Positions 1-7,580 of a stretch of 31,423 nt of DNA are shown here, piece by piece. Each line of letters opens with the position of its first letter. Positions within the stretch are counted from its first letter, which is position 1. Under the pieces are notes generated by a model. That model was not told the DNA's origin and made no database searches. It saw only the letters and a program-made list of their open reading frames with translations. A program made the translations under genes and the position numbers. Where the stretch lies: positions 6,962 to 38,384 of the forward strand of contig DKPV01000017.1 in NCBI GenBank assembly GCA_002471375.1. The letters run 5' to 3'. The stretch comes from Flavobacteriales bacterium UBA7325 (lineage in GTDB: Bacteria; Bacteroidota; Bacteroidia; Flavobacteriales_D; Crocinitomicaceae).

Positions 1-150
1 ACAACTCCTACACGAACAACTCCTGCACGAACAACTCCAACGAGGACGACGCCTACAAGAACAAAGCCTTCGAGAAGTACACCAACTAGGTCAACACCAA
101 CACGTAGCACACCAACGCGTTCTACCCCGACTAAATCATCGCCTTCACGA
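1..150 (+). repeat. Ten tandem 15-bp coding repeats ([ST]xPx[RK] pentapeptides)
   Basis: Units start at 1, 16, 31, 46, 61, 76, 91, 106, 121 and 136. In order they read TTPTR, TTPAR, TTPTR, TTPTR, TKPSR, STPTR, STPTR, STPTR, STPTK, SSPSR. The first five begin with Thr and the last five with Ser. Pro is invariant, and the last position is always Arg or Lys. The array probably extends left of the window. Confidence 0.85.
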
Positions 151-171
151 TCGGGTAGGGGCGGATTATAG
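1..171 (+). CDS. 3' end of a gene for a protein with a basic Thr/Pro/Arg repeat tail (partial)
   Basis: Reading frame 1 is open from the first base of the window to a TAG stop at 169-171, giving 56 C-terminal residues; the 5' part lies outside. The visible part is almost entirely ten pentapeptides of pattern [ST]-[TKS]-P-[TAS]-[RK], followed by SGRGGL. It carries about eleven positive charges, no acidic residue and no aromatic residue. Synonymous codons differ from unit to unit, which argues for a selected coding sequence rather than a recent DNA slippage product. A strong terminator follows at 207-238, which fits a real gene end. The tail is not a T9SS sorting domain. It could be a disordered nucleic-acid-binding or surface-binding tail, but the function cannot be named from the visible part. 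Confidence 0.72.
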   Translation, partial: TTPTRTTPARTTPTRTTPTRTKPSRSTPTRSTPTRSTPTRSTPTKSSPSRSGRGGL

Positions 172-206
172 CGCATATCAAAGTCATTTATGACTTATTA
201 CCATAG

Positions 207-238
207 AAAAAGCACTAAGAGAAATCTTAGTGCTTTTT
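207..238 (+). terminator. Strong Rho-independent terminator of the partial gene
   Basis: A perfect 14-bp stem (207-220 with 225-238) closes a GAAA tetraloop. The right arm ends in five T. Because the left arm starts with five A, the hairpin could also work from the minus strand. It lies 36 bp after the TAG stop of the partial gene. Confidence 0.85.
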
Positions 239-305
239 GTTGCATTACTATTCAAGCTACCAATACATGTAGTAACCTGCTGGTTTGCTCAGAACCAAAC
301 AAAAA

Positions 306-333
306 AATGCATCAAGAGTAATCTTGATGCATT
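306..333 (-). terminator. Rho-independent terminator of the minus-strand gene 354-704
   Basis: A perfect 12-bp stem (306-317 with 322-333) closes a four-base loop. On the minus strand the stem is followed by a T-run, seen as the A-run 301-307 on the plus strand. It starts about 20 bp after the stop of the minus-strand gene. Confidence 0.8.
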
Positions 334-353
334 AATATCAAATCCTTTAAAGA

Positions 354-704
354 TTAATCTAAAGGTCGTTTTGGTAACTGTACGTTGTCTTCATAAGCTT
401 TAAAAGTTTTGGAATCAAAGCTATAGAAGTATAGTTTAGACTGACCAGTCTCGGTATTCCATACTAAAGCTTCATAGTATGTTTTGTCCTGTGATGGAAC
501 ATGTACGGATGTGTAATCCATCATAATGCTTCCACCGGCACTCGCAGGGAAATCTTTCTTTGCAAATTCAGGAACAACGCCACTTGTTATACTCGCATTG
601 GCAGGAGTTGAGGCATACATAAATAAACTTGCACATAGTATCAGTCCCATAACTGACAAACTAACGGAAATAAAACGTTTGGAAAAGGTATCTAAGTTTT
701 TCAT
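354..704 (-). CDS. Small exported or membrane-anchored protein of unknown function
   Basis: The frame is open from an ATG at 767, but I place the start at the internal ATG at 704 (116 aa). From there the protein begins MKNLDTFSKR and runs into one hydrophobic segment (about residues 11-33), a normal signal peptide or anchor; the longer form would put 21 extra residues before it. After the hydrophobic segment comes a small-residue stretch (ASTPANAS), then a soluble region of about 75 residues rich in Tyr, Lys and Phe (YYEALVWNTETGQSKLYFYS), which suggests a small beta-sheet domain. I do not recognise the family. It has its own terminator and is divergent from the T9SS gene at 911. Confidence 0.7.
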   Translation of the reverse strand: MKNLDTFSKRFISVSLSVMGLILCASLFMYASTPANASITSGVVPEFAKKDFPASAGGSIMMDYTSVHVPSQDKTYYEALVWNTETGQSKLYFYSFDSKTFKAYEDNVQLPKRPLD

Positions 705-781
705 AAAGGATAAGGTTTCGTTTTGATTAAATATCGCTGTTTTTACGTATATCCCAAAGGAAGCCATGATTTATTTTAGAG

Positions 782-799
782 ATCTCAATGAATTGAGAT
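782..799. promoter_or_regulatory. 18-bp palindrome between divergent genes, possible operator
   Basis: ATCTCAAT-GA-ATTGAGAT has two perfect 8-bp arms and a 2-bp centre. It lies between the minus-strand gene 354-704 and the plus-strand gene starting at 911. The centre is too short for a terminator hairpin, so a dimeric regulator site is the likelier reading, but no regulator is identified. Confidence 0.35.
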
Positions 800-834
800 G
801 ATTTTCTAACATTTCGGAAGATAAGCGGTGTTTA

Positions 835-867
835 TTGAAGAAAGTTTCGCGCAGATGCATATTTTTG
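835..867 (+). promoter_or_regulatory. Candidate Bacteroidota promoter for the T9SS gene at 911
   Basis: TATTTTTG at 860-867 matches the -7 consensus TAnnTTTG. TTG at 835-837 lies 22 bp upstream, near the long end of the spacing used in Flavobacterium. The ATG is 43 bp downstream. Confidence 0.4.
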
Positions 868-910
868 TCCAAGTTCTTTCGTCTAAACTATGGACATGTC
901 AATTTGAATT

Positions 911-2653
911 ATGAAAAAATTACTTCTTGCTCTCGTTTTGTTAACTAATTCCTCTGTTTTCGCATCCCATATAGTTGGTGGTGAAGTCTATTACGACTCA
1001 TTAGGCGGAGATATGTATAGAGTTACATTTGAAATTTATCGAGATTGCTCGGGGTCGGATTTTGACAACCCACTTGCGTATACTGTGTTTACAGCAGCAG
1101 GCGCAGTATACAATCAATATACGATCAACCTTGAACCTGCAGATACTTTGCCTATTGTTTACGATGATCCATGTGTGACTCCACCATCAGGTGTATGTAT
1201 AGAGCGTGCAATATACATTGATACGATATTATTACCTGCAACTGCGGATGGATATTATATTTCATACCAGCGTTGTTGCTGGGCTACGAATATTATGAAT
1301 ATAGTTGATCCGGGGAATTGGGGCCTAACAATCTCGACTACAGTGCCAGGAACAACTTTAGTTGGTGTGGAGGACAATAACTGCGCAAGGTTTAATAATT
1401 ATCCTCCTATTGTTCTTTGTTCGAATAATACTCTGACTTTTGATCATTCAGCAACAGATATTGATGGTGATTCATTGGTTTATTCCGTGTGTACACCGAA
1501 GACTGTTCCATTAGCTGGTGGTCCAACATACGATCCAGAAAATGCAGCTCCTTATACCGACGTGAATTGGGAAGCTGGTTTCAGCGGGACAGTTCCATTT
1601 GGTCCAGGTTCATCGATTAGTATTGATGCCGCAACGGGACAAATGTTAATCACGCCTAATCTGGTTGGGACATACGTAGCGGCGATTTGTGTTGAAGAGT
1701 ACCGCGATGGAGTGTTGATTAACCAAAAGATGAGAACGTTCGGTTACCGAGTTGTGGTCTGTGATGTAGAAGAGCCAATGGAAGTAATCTTGCTAGGCGC
1801 AGGTGAAATGATTGAAGATTGTAGTAGTGCAGGTTTTATTGTACTAAGAGATGATACTACGTCAGCAATCACGATTGAAGTAGTTGTGTCAGGTACTGCA
1901 ACGAATGGGACAGATTACAGCTTCATACAAGATTCTATTACGCTTCCAGTCGGTGTGTTTACAGATACCTTAGTTGTTACGCCATACGCTGATAATCTAA
2001 TTGAGGGAGATGAGACATTAATTTTCAGTGTTATCGTGCCTAACCCGTGTGATAGTACATTCGATACAACGACTGCTTTTATTACAATCATTGATTATAT
2101 TAATATGACCATGACTTTTGGTGATAGTGTAAATATTTGTGATGAATTTGGTGAATATGGATCAATATGGTGTAATGTTCAGAATGGAGTTGCCCCTTAT
2201 TCTTATTGGTGGAGTCCTACTCAATATGCCAATAATGATACGATCACATTCCCTGCAACCGATTTGAATCCGAATTACAATCCAATGAATGTAATTGCGA
2301 CTGACGCCTGTGGTAAAGAGATCACATCGGATCTGATCCCAGTTTATAATCAATGTCCCTGTCAAATCCCGAATGTCATAACCATGAATGGGGATAATGT
2401 GAATGACGATTTTATCATTCAGAACATTGATAACTATGATCGCGTGCATCTGCAAATTTTCAATCGTTGGGGTAATCTTGTTTATGATAATGAGGATTAT
2501 GAGAATGATTGGAAAGGTAATGATAAGAGCGGTGAGCCCCTTATAGAGGGAGTGTATACCTATGTTGTTACACCTTTAAGTGAGAAGTTCGAGTATGACG
2601 ATGCTCAGAAGACTTTATACACCGCTCATGGCTTCGTTCACATTGTGAAGTAA
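911..2653 (+). CDS. T9SS type B sorting domain (gliding motility-associated C-terminal domain) surface protein
   Basis: This 580-residue protein starts with a clear signal peptide (MKKLLLALVLLTNSSVFA, cut before SH). Residues 19 to about 285 form the Cys-containing extracellular domain that begins SHIVGGEVYYDSLGGDMYR and contains FEIYRDC; the same domain opens the 1095-residue protein at 4199-7486. Residues about 305-395 look like a Calx-beta domain (SGTATNGTDYSF, NLIEGDETLIFSV). From about residue 486 comes the CHU_C/type B sorting domain: PNVITMNGDNVNDDF, then IFNRWGNLVYDN and the final beta strand. Proteins with this domain are exported across the outer membrane by T9SS and stay on the cell surface or are released. 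The ligand is unknown; adhesion is a guess. Confidence 0.88.
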   Translation: MKKLLLALVLLTNSSVFASHIVGGEVYYDSLGGDMYRVTFEIYRDCSGSDFDNPLAYTVFTAAGAVYNQYTINLEPADTLPIVYDDPCVTPPSGVCIERAIYIDTILLPATADGYYISYQRCCWATNIMNIVDPGNWGLTISTTVPGTTLVGVEDNNCARFNNYPPIVLCSNNTLTFDHSATDIDGDSLVYSVCTPKTVPLAGGPTYDPENAAPYTDVNWEAGFSGTVPFGPGSSISIDAATGQMLITPNLVGTYVAAICVEEYRDGVLINQKMRTFGYRVVVCDVEEPMEVILLGAGEMIEDCSSAGFIVLRDDTTSAITIEVVVSGTATNGTDYSFIQDSITLPVGVFTDTLVVTPYADNLIEGDETLIFSVIVPNPCDSTFDTTTAFITIIDYINMTMTFGDSVNICDEFGEYGSIWCNVQNGVAPYSYWWSPTQYANNDTITFPATDLNPNYNPMNVIATDACGKEITSDLIPVYNQCPCQIPNVITMNGDNVNDDFIIQNIDNYDRVHLQIFNRWGNLVYDNEDYENDWKGNDKSGEPLIEGVYTYVVTPLSEKFEYDDAQKTLYTAHGFVHIVK

Positions 2654-2669
2654 ATAACTCATCTTACAG

Positions 2670-2703
2670 TTTGATTTAGACGGTTCCCTTTTATCTACAT
2701 TTG
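2670..2703 (+). promoter_or_regulatory. Candidate promoter for the GNAT gene at 2721
   Basis: TTTG at 2670-2673 and TACATTTG at 2696-2703 are separated by 22 bp. The -7 octamer matches TAnnTTTG exactly. The ATG begins 17 bp after the final G. Confidence 0.5.
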
Positions 2704-2720
2704 GACCATAATATGGAATC

Positions 2721-3215
2721 ATGATAGCAGTCAAACAGCTCACGAAAGACGAAATTTTCATTGTCCATCAGCTTGCTAAGGACATCTGGCCTCATGCATT
2801 TAAGGACATTCTTGAGAAAGACCAGATAGAGTACATGCTTGAATGGATGTATAACATGGGTACCTTGGAAGAGCAAGTCCAAACTGGATATCTTTATTAT
2901 ATGGTTACTCTTGACGGGGTTCCGAAAGGATTCGTTGGATTAGAACCAAATTACCCTGAAGTTGGATCACTTAGAATGCATAAGCTTTATGTGAAGGTCT
3001 CGGACCATGGATCTGGTCTTGGAAATGCACTCATGGAAAAGTCAATCGAACTCGCTGCGGAAATGGATCTAAATAAGATTCACCTGAATGTGAATCGATT
3101 TAATAATGCAGTAGATTTCTATAAGTATAAGGGGTTCCAAATTGTGAAAGAAGAAACCATTAATATTGGAAAGGACTACCTCATGGAAGACTACGTGATG
3201 GTTTTAGATCTCTAA
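2721..3215 (+). CDS. GNAT family N-acetyltransferase
   Basis: This 164-residue protein is a single GNAT acetyl-CoA-dependent N-acetyltransferase domain. Visible landmarks are strand beta4 (LRMHKLYVKVSDHGSG, residues 85-99), the pyrophosphate-binding loop and helix (HGSGLGNALMEKSIELA, 96-112), and the C-terminal motif NNAVDFYKYKGFQIV (128-142). The length is normal for the family. The substrate cannot be predicted; such enzymes acetylate small amines, antibiotics or protein N-termini. The gene has its own candidate promoter and converges on the glycosyltransferase gene with a 4-bp overlap of the two stop regions. Confidence 0.85.
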   Translation: MIAVKQLTKDEIFIVHQLAKDIWPHAFKDILEKDQIEYMLEWMYNMGTLEEQVQTGYLYYMVTLDGVPKGFVGLEPNYPEVGSLRMHKLYVKVSDHGSGLGNALMEKSIELAAEMDLNKIHLNVNRFNNAVDFYKYKGFQIVKEETINIGKDYLMEDYVMVLDL

Positions 3216-4183
3216 TTCGACTTGTTCCCAAAGTCAATTTTCGCACAGTTAAAATGCTCTTTTGGACACTCTTTATGGCCGTGAATCCCGCATGGGCGAC
3301 AATCTAAATTTGAAACCTCCAGGACGTTTGAGTCTTCCGAGAGTGGACCAAAACCGAAGGTAGGAATTGTAGAGCAGAAGAACGCTGTTACTCTGGCATT
3401 TACAGATGAAGCTAAATGAAGTGGTCCAGAATCATTAACATACGAACGCTTTGCGTATTTCATTAGATGAGCAGATTGCAAAAGTGATAGCTTCCCTGCT
3501 AGATTTACAGCGTTAGCATTTTCAGATTGAGCGATAATACGCTCGCAAAGTTCACTATCATCAGGACCTCCAAGTAAGTAAATCGTTGATTCTGAATCGA
3601 GAGACCCAATCAACTCAATCCATTTTTCTTGAGGTAGTTGCTTCGTGAACCAAACCGATGCAGGTGCCATACAGAAATAATCCCCTTTGACATATGGCTG
3701 AACTGCTTTAGCATCGGAACCTGATGGAAATAAGGAAGGTTGAACCAATTGCTTAGCACCGAATTCTCGGATCATACTTAGGTTTCGTGCAACTTCATGC
3801 GTACCATCTCCTATTTTATGTTCAAAACGCTTCGAGTAAAGAAAAGAGAATGGGTTTTTTTTGAAACCATACTTCTTCTTAGCCTTTGATAGTATCGCTA
3901 TAATTCCGGAGCTACCGAAACGATGAAGATTAAGAACCAGGTCGTATTCCCTTTTGCGAAATTGCTTTATTAAGGAGAGCATTGCCTTCCACTTGCTATT
4001 TGATTTGTCAAAGACATAGGCTGAGTTCAAATGAGGATTATTAAGAAGGAGTGATTCGTTTCCTTTTTTAACTAGGATATCGATCTCTGCTTCCGGAAAT
4101 AATCTACTCAATTCAGATATAACTGGAGTTGCAAGAATGACATCTCCTAGGAAAGCTGTTTGTATGATCAGGATTCGATTCAA
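3212..4183 (-). CDS. Glycosyltransferase family 9 (ADP-heptose:LPS heptosyltransferase-like)
   Basis: This 323-residue GT-B enzyme of family GT9 transfers heptose or a related sugar from an ADP-sugar to the lipopolysaccharide core at the inner face of the inner membrane. The N-terminal motif ILIIQTAFLGDVILATP (4-20) is diagnostic. The donor-binding half has LLGGPDDSEL (203-212), VNDSGPLHLASS (249-260) and FGFGP (276-280). The C-terminus carries a family-typical Cys cluster (C295, C298, C306, C313). The start is a TTG at 4181-4183: no ATG lies in frame before about codon 68, and family members start just before ILII. It begins 15 bp after the stop of the T9SS gene at 4199-7486, so the two are probably co-transcribed. 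Confidence 0.88.
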   Translation of the reverse strand: MNRILIIQTAFLGDVILATPVISELSRLFPEAEIDILVKKGNESLLLNNPHLNSAYVFDKSNSKWKAMLSLIKQFRKREYDLVLNLHRFGSSGIIAILSKAKKKYGFKKNPFSFLYSKRFEHKIGDGTHEVARNLSMIREFGAKQLVQPSLFPSGSDAKAVQPYVKGDYFCMAPASVWFTKQLPQEKWIELIGSLDSESTIYLLGGPDDSELCERIIAQSENANAVNLAGKLSLLQSAHLMKYAKRSYVNDSGPLHLASSVNARVTAFFCSTIPTFGFGPLSEDSNVLEVSNLDCRPCGIHGHKECPKEHFNCAKIDFGNKSN

Positions 4184-4198
4184 GTGGTAAAAATAGGA

Positions 4199-7100
4199 TT
4201 ATTTCACCAATGTAACATGTCCGCGTTTCACAACTTCGACGCCGTTTCCATCTTTTACAGTAACCATGTACATGTACGTGCCATTGGCAGCCATCTGGTC
4301 GTTCTGCATTACACGGCCATTCCATCCTTCATCGTAAAAATTTGTTCTGAACATTATTTGCCCCCAACGGTTGAATACAATGAAGTCATATTCTGTCGCA
4401 TCAAAGTCAGACATTACGGGTTTGAATATTTTATTAATTCCATCGGGCATAAACGCATTGGGAATATAGATTAATGGAGGTAGGACTGGACAAACTAGAT
4501 TTGAACGACTAATCTCTGAAACTCCATAGCTGTTCGTCGCTTCGACTGCTTCCACATAGTAACAGATTTTCCCGGTAGAGATTACATCGCTAACATCGTC
4601 CTCATAGAATAACGTATTCGGACCAACAGTGGCGAATGGTGCTCCAGAAAAAACGCGATCAATCCCTCGATAAATATTATATCTTATTATTGAGCCGTCA
4701 AACTCTGTATAGTTATTCCAATTCAGATATATCAACTTCGATACTTCATCTGTCTGAGCTTGAAGGAAAATAGTTCTTCCGATATTTGAAATGTCAGCCA
4801 GAAGTCCACAACTATCAACTGTTTGAACACGATAAGTATAAGACTCCTCATCAACGGATACATCTTCATCAGTATACGCTATTGTTTGTGCACCAGCGAT
4901 TGGAATTCTTGCGATCTCTTCAAAAACTCCAGCGTTCTCTCGTTGGAATGAAAGCGCGTCAAGTGATACAGTGTTGTCAATATAGTGACGTAGACGAACG
5001 ACTCCATCATAAACCGTCGCTACTTGCAGGTAGTTGAAGGCTGGAGGAGAAGGAGTAGAGACGAAAATGCACGAAATATTCGAAAATGACTCGACCCCGG
5101 TCGTTGATACAGCGCGAATTGTAAAACAGTAATTCTTTCCTTCTTCAACATTTACCGTAAGACTAGTGCTTGATGTTGATCCGAGTAATGTCCAATTTTG
5201 CCCTTCCCATTTACCGATTACCTCATAATGATCTAGATTGTCCCAACCAATATATCCTGTCCAGCTCACATTAACAGTTTTCGTGCAAATATCGAGACTA
5301 GTATTGATGAAGTTGGTTGCATGAATAGGTGCCTTTGCTGATGTTTGATAGGTAGGCGGTATGGATGGAGTCCAACACGAATCAAATGCAGCAACTGAAT
5401 AAGTACATGGACCGTTCGAGGTGTTAGGATTACCGATATATGTGGTGCTTCCTATACCCCATAATGTGTCAATTTCAACTAGAAACCCGTTTCCGTCAAG
5501 TGTATAAACCACATACCCATAGGTGTCGGGTTGATGATTTTGATTCCAGGTTAAGATTAATTGGTTTGTCGCGGTGTCAATTGTTACAAAAGTGATGATC
5601 GGCATATCAGGTGTCATCATGTCCTGAAATTGATCGCCTTCAATATTAGAAGTGAAATCACATGGTTGATTTGGAAGCACAACCTGATAATTCAAATATG
5701 TGTCACAAATATCGATTGTGTCGATATAAAAATTGACTCCGTATGCTACGCTATCATGTAAATTCCAAACGCCGGCAGGATATTCTCGATAGATGTGGTA
5801 GTTTGCATGCATACTTGTAAGAGTAGGGGTAGCTGGATCGTTCCATTGTAAGACGGCTGTGCCATTCGACGGATTGTTGAGATCTAAAAAGATATTCTGA
5901 AGTGTATCGCTAAAGCTTAGACTATTCCCGTCACACCCTGAGGCAACGGCGATATAGTAATCATTCGCTTGGCTTACTGCTGGATCCGTGAAGGTTGTTG
6001 TTCCTATCGCCGGAATTGTTGCTATGAGTCCAGATTGCTCCGTAAATATTTGATAGGATGAAAAAGTTCCTAATGGATCTGTGACTGCATCCCATGATAA
6101 TCCAACATCTCCAGTTGCATCGGATTGGATACAGTTAATTTCAGTTGCGGGAATAATCCCTGGATTTTGAACATGAATCGTCACAGTTGCATACGATACT
6201 TTCGGGATTGGACAATAATCATCCTGTACTTTGAAAACGAAATGATAAGAGAGTTGATCCTCGGTAATACCAAATGGATTAACCAAGTGATCACAATCTG
6301 TTTGCCAATTAAAATTTGTTGAGACTCCCTGGGGCATCGTAATTACTGGAGTTGCATCCAGCGTTGCACAAGGAGCAATTGCGCAACCAACATTACTTGT
6401 GAAATTCGTACCGAACATGGGGCCTGATGCGGAGAGATGATTGCTTTGAGGTGACCCATCTTGAAGTAATTCAACATCAGTTGATGCGAGATTAAAGTTC
6501 ACGAGATCACCGGCATTGATTGTTGTTTCAAAGAGTCCTCCAAAAGGTCCTGCAATTACGGGCGGGTTGTTCGTGCCAGCACAATTCATAATGATGAGCT
6601 GAATCTCACGATCAACTTCAGCAATCAGTGCACCATTTCGATATGAACGGGCAACGATTTTGATGGTAAATAATCCAGCGTTATTTGATAAAAATGTCAA
6701 TTCTCCAGAGTTAGGATCTAACTGTGATGGAATATTACCAGGGTTCATGGAGACTCCAGGAGTAGGAGATGTCTGAGAAAATCCAGGTTCATATCCAATT
6801 TCAGCAGGAATTGATGGTGGCGTATAAACTTGCGATGGAAACCAATTCAGTGGATTTCCGAAGGAGATATTGATTGAATCCAAATCTGGGTCGACGGCAT
6901 TCATGTTGTAGGTATACGGATCGCCTGCACAACTTACAAAATATGGATCCTGTAAGAACTGTGGTGAATTGTCTACGCATACTCCAGCAGAACCTGGAAT
7001 TTCAAACATTTTAGAGGTAATTGTCATCCCTGATGATCCAGGATTTACCAGGTTTTGCACAGCTGCATTTCTAGAAAAATTTTGATAGGTAAAAACCCAG

Positions 7101-7486
7101 CCTGTAGCTGGAGGGGTACCTGATAGTGCGATTGGTGCACTACGATAAATAATCTTTTCAATGGCGCCAACACCATTTCCACCGCCCGCTCCTGATCCAC
7201 AAGCTAAAGCCTGAGGTCCTGCAGGTACTTCAGTACACAGCGGAGAAATATCAGATCTTGATATGAAGGGAAGATTAATAGACGACATTGTTGAATGCCC
7301 CCAAACATCGAGAGTTTCAGAAGTTGTATTGATCGGAGCACCGTTGCAATCACGGTAGAAAACTAACTGAAAAACATAATCTCCACCTTGACATGTCCAT
7401 GTAATATCACCGCCAATAACATGATCAGCTCGGCTTGTAAAAATCGAGGTGTAGCAAATAAGTAATACGACTAAAAGACGAGTCAT
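4199..7486 (-). CDS. Large T9SS type B sorting domain protein with fibronectin-like repeats
   Basis: This 1095-residue protein has a signal peptide (MTRLLVVLLICYTSIFTSRA, cut before DH). The N-terminal domain (about 21-300) starts HVIGGDITWTCQGGDYVFQ and continues with LVFYRDCNG, homologous to the N-terminus of the protein at 911-2653. A middle region with Ig-like character (about 300-455) is followed by repeated fibronectin type III-like units (about 455-1000), recognisable by LTWNQN, VSWTGY and LNWNNY strands and closing YRV or YYVEAV strands. The C-terminus (from about 1007) is the CHU_C type B sorting domain: YIPNAFMPDGINKIFKP, FNRWGQIMFRT and a terminal VVKRGHVTLVK. It should be exported by T9SS to the cell surface and may act as an adhesin. 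The glycosyltransferase gene follows directly. Confidence 0.88.
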   Translation of the reverse strand: MTRLLVVLLICYTSIFTSRADHVIGGDITWTCQGGDYVFQLVFYRDCNGAPINTTSETLDVWGHSTMSSINLPFISRSDISPLCTEVPAGPQALACGSGAGGGNGVGAIEKIIYRSAPIALSGTPPATGWVFTYQNFSRNAAVQNLVNPGSSGMTITSKMFEIPGSAGVCVDNSPQFLQDPYFVSCAGDPYTYNMNAVDPDLDSINISFGNPLNWFPSQVYTPPSIPAEIGYEPGFSQTSPTPGVSMNPGNIPSQLDPNSGELTFLSNNAGLFTIKIVARSYRNGALIAEVDREIQLIIMNCAGTNNPPVIAGPFGGLFETTINAGDLVNFNLASTDVELLQDGSPQSNHLSASGPMFGTNFTSNVGCAIAPCATLDATPVITMPQGVSTNFNWQTDCDHLVNPFGITEDQLSYHFVFKVQDDYCPIPKVSYATVTIHVQNPGIIPATEINCIQSDATGDVGLSWDAVTDPLGTFSSYQIFTEQSGLIATIPAIGTTTFTDPAVSQANDYYIAVASGCDGNSLSFSDTLQNIFLDLNNPSNGTAVLQWNDPATPTLTSMHANYHIYREYPAGVWNLHDSVAYGVNFYIDTIDICDTYLNYQVVLPNQPCDFTSNIEGDQFQDMMTPDMPIITFVTIDTATNQLILTWNQNHQPDTYGYVVYTLDGNGFLVEIDTLWGIGSTTYIGNPNTSNGPCTYSVAAFDSCWTPSIPPTYQTSAKAPIHATNFINTSLDICTKTVNVSWTGYIGWDNLDHYEVIGKWEGQNWTLLGSTSSTSLTVNVEEGKNYCFTIRAVSTTGVESFSNISCIFVSTPSPPAFNYLQVATVYDGVVRLRHYIDNTVSLDALSFQRENAGVFEEIARIPIAGAQTIAYTDEDVSVDEESYTYRVQTVDSCGLLADISNIGRTIFLQAQTDEVSKLIYLNWNNYTEFDGSIIRYNIYRGIDRVFSGAPFATVGPNTLFYEDDVSDVISTGKICYYVEAVEATNSYGVSEISRSNLVCPVLPPLIYIPNAFMPDGINKIFKPVMSDFDATEYDFIVFNRWGQIMFRTNFYDEGWNGRVMQNDQMAANGTYMYMVTVKDGNGVEVVKRGHVTLVK

Positions 7487-7580
7487 TAATTGGATAACGA
7501 ATAAAGAGTTTATCTAGTATGTAGACGTGAAGAATAGTATAAGGTTGCGATAATATTCAATTCAATTAAACATGATAAAT

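Noticed and set aside
1..150. 15-bp periodic repeats as a possible CRISPR array or satellite
   Set aside because: There are no spacers, the unit is exactly five codons in one open frame, and codons vary while the peptide stays constant; this is a protein repeat.
220..305. Possible tRNA or small RNA between the two terminators
   Set aside because: No cloverleaf or promoter is visible; only the hairpins and a five-bp TGGTT/AACCA pairing were found.
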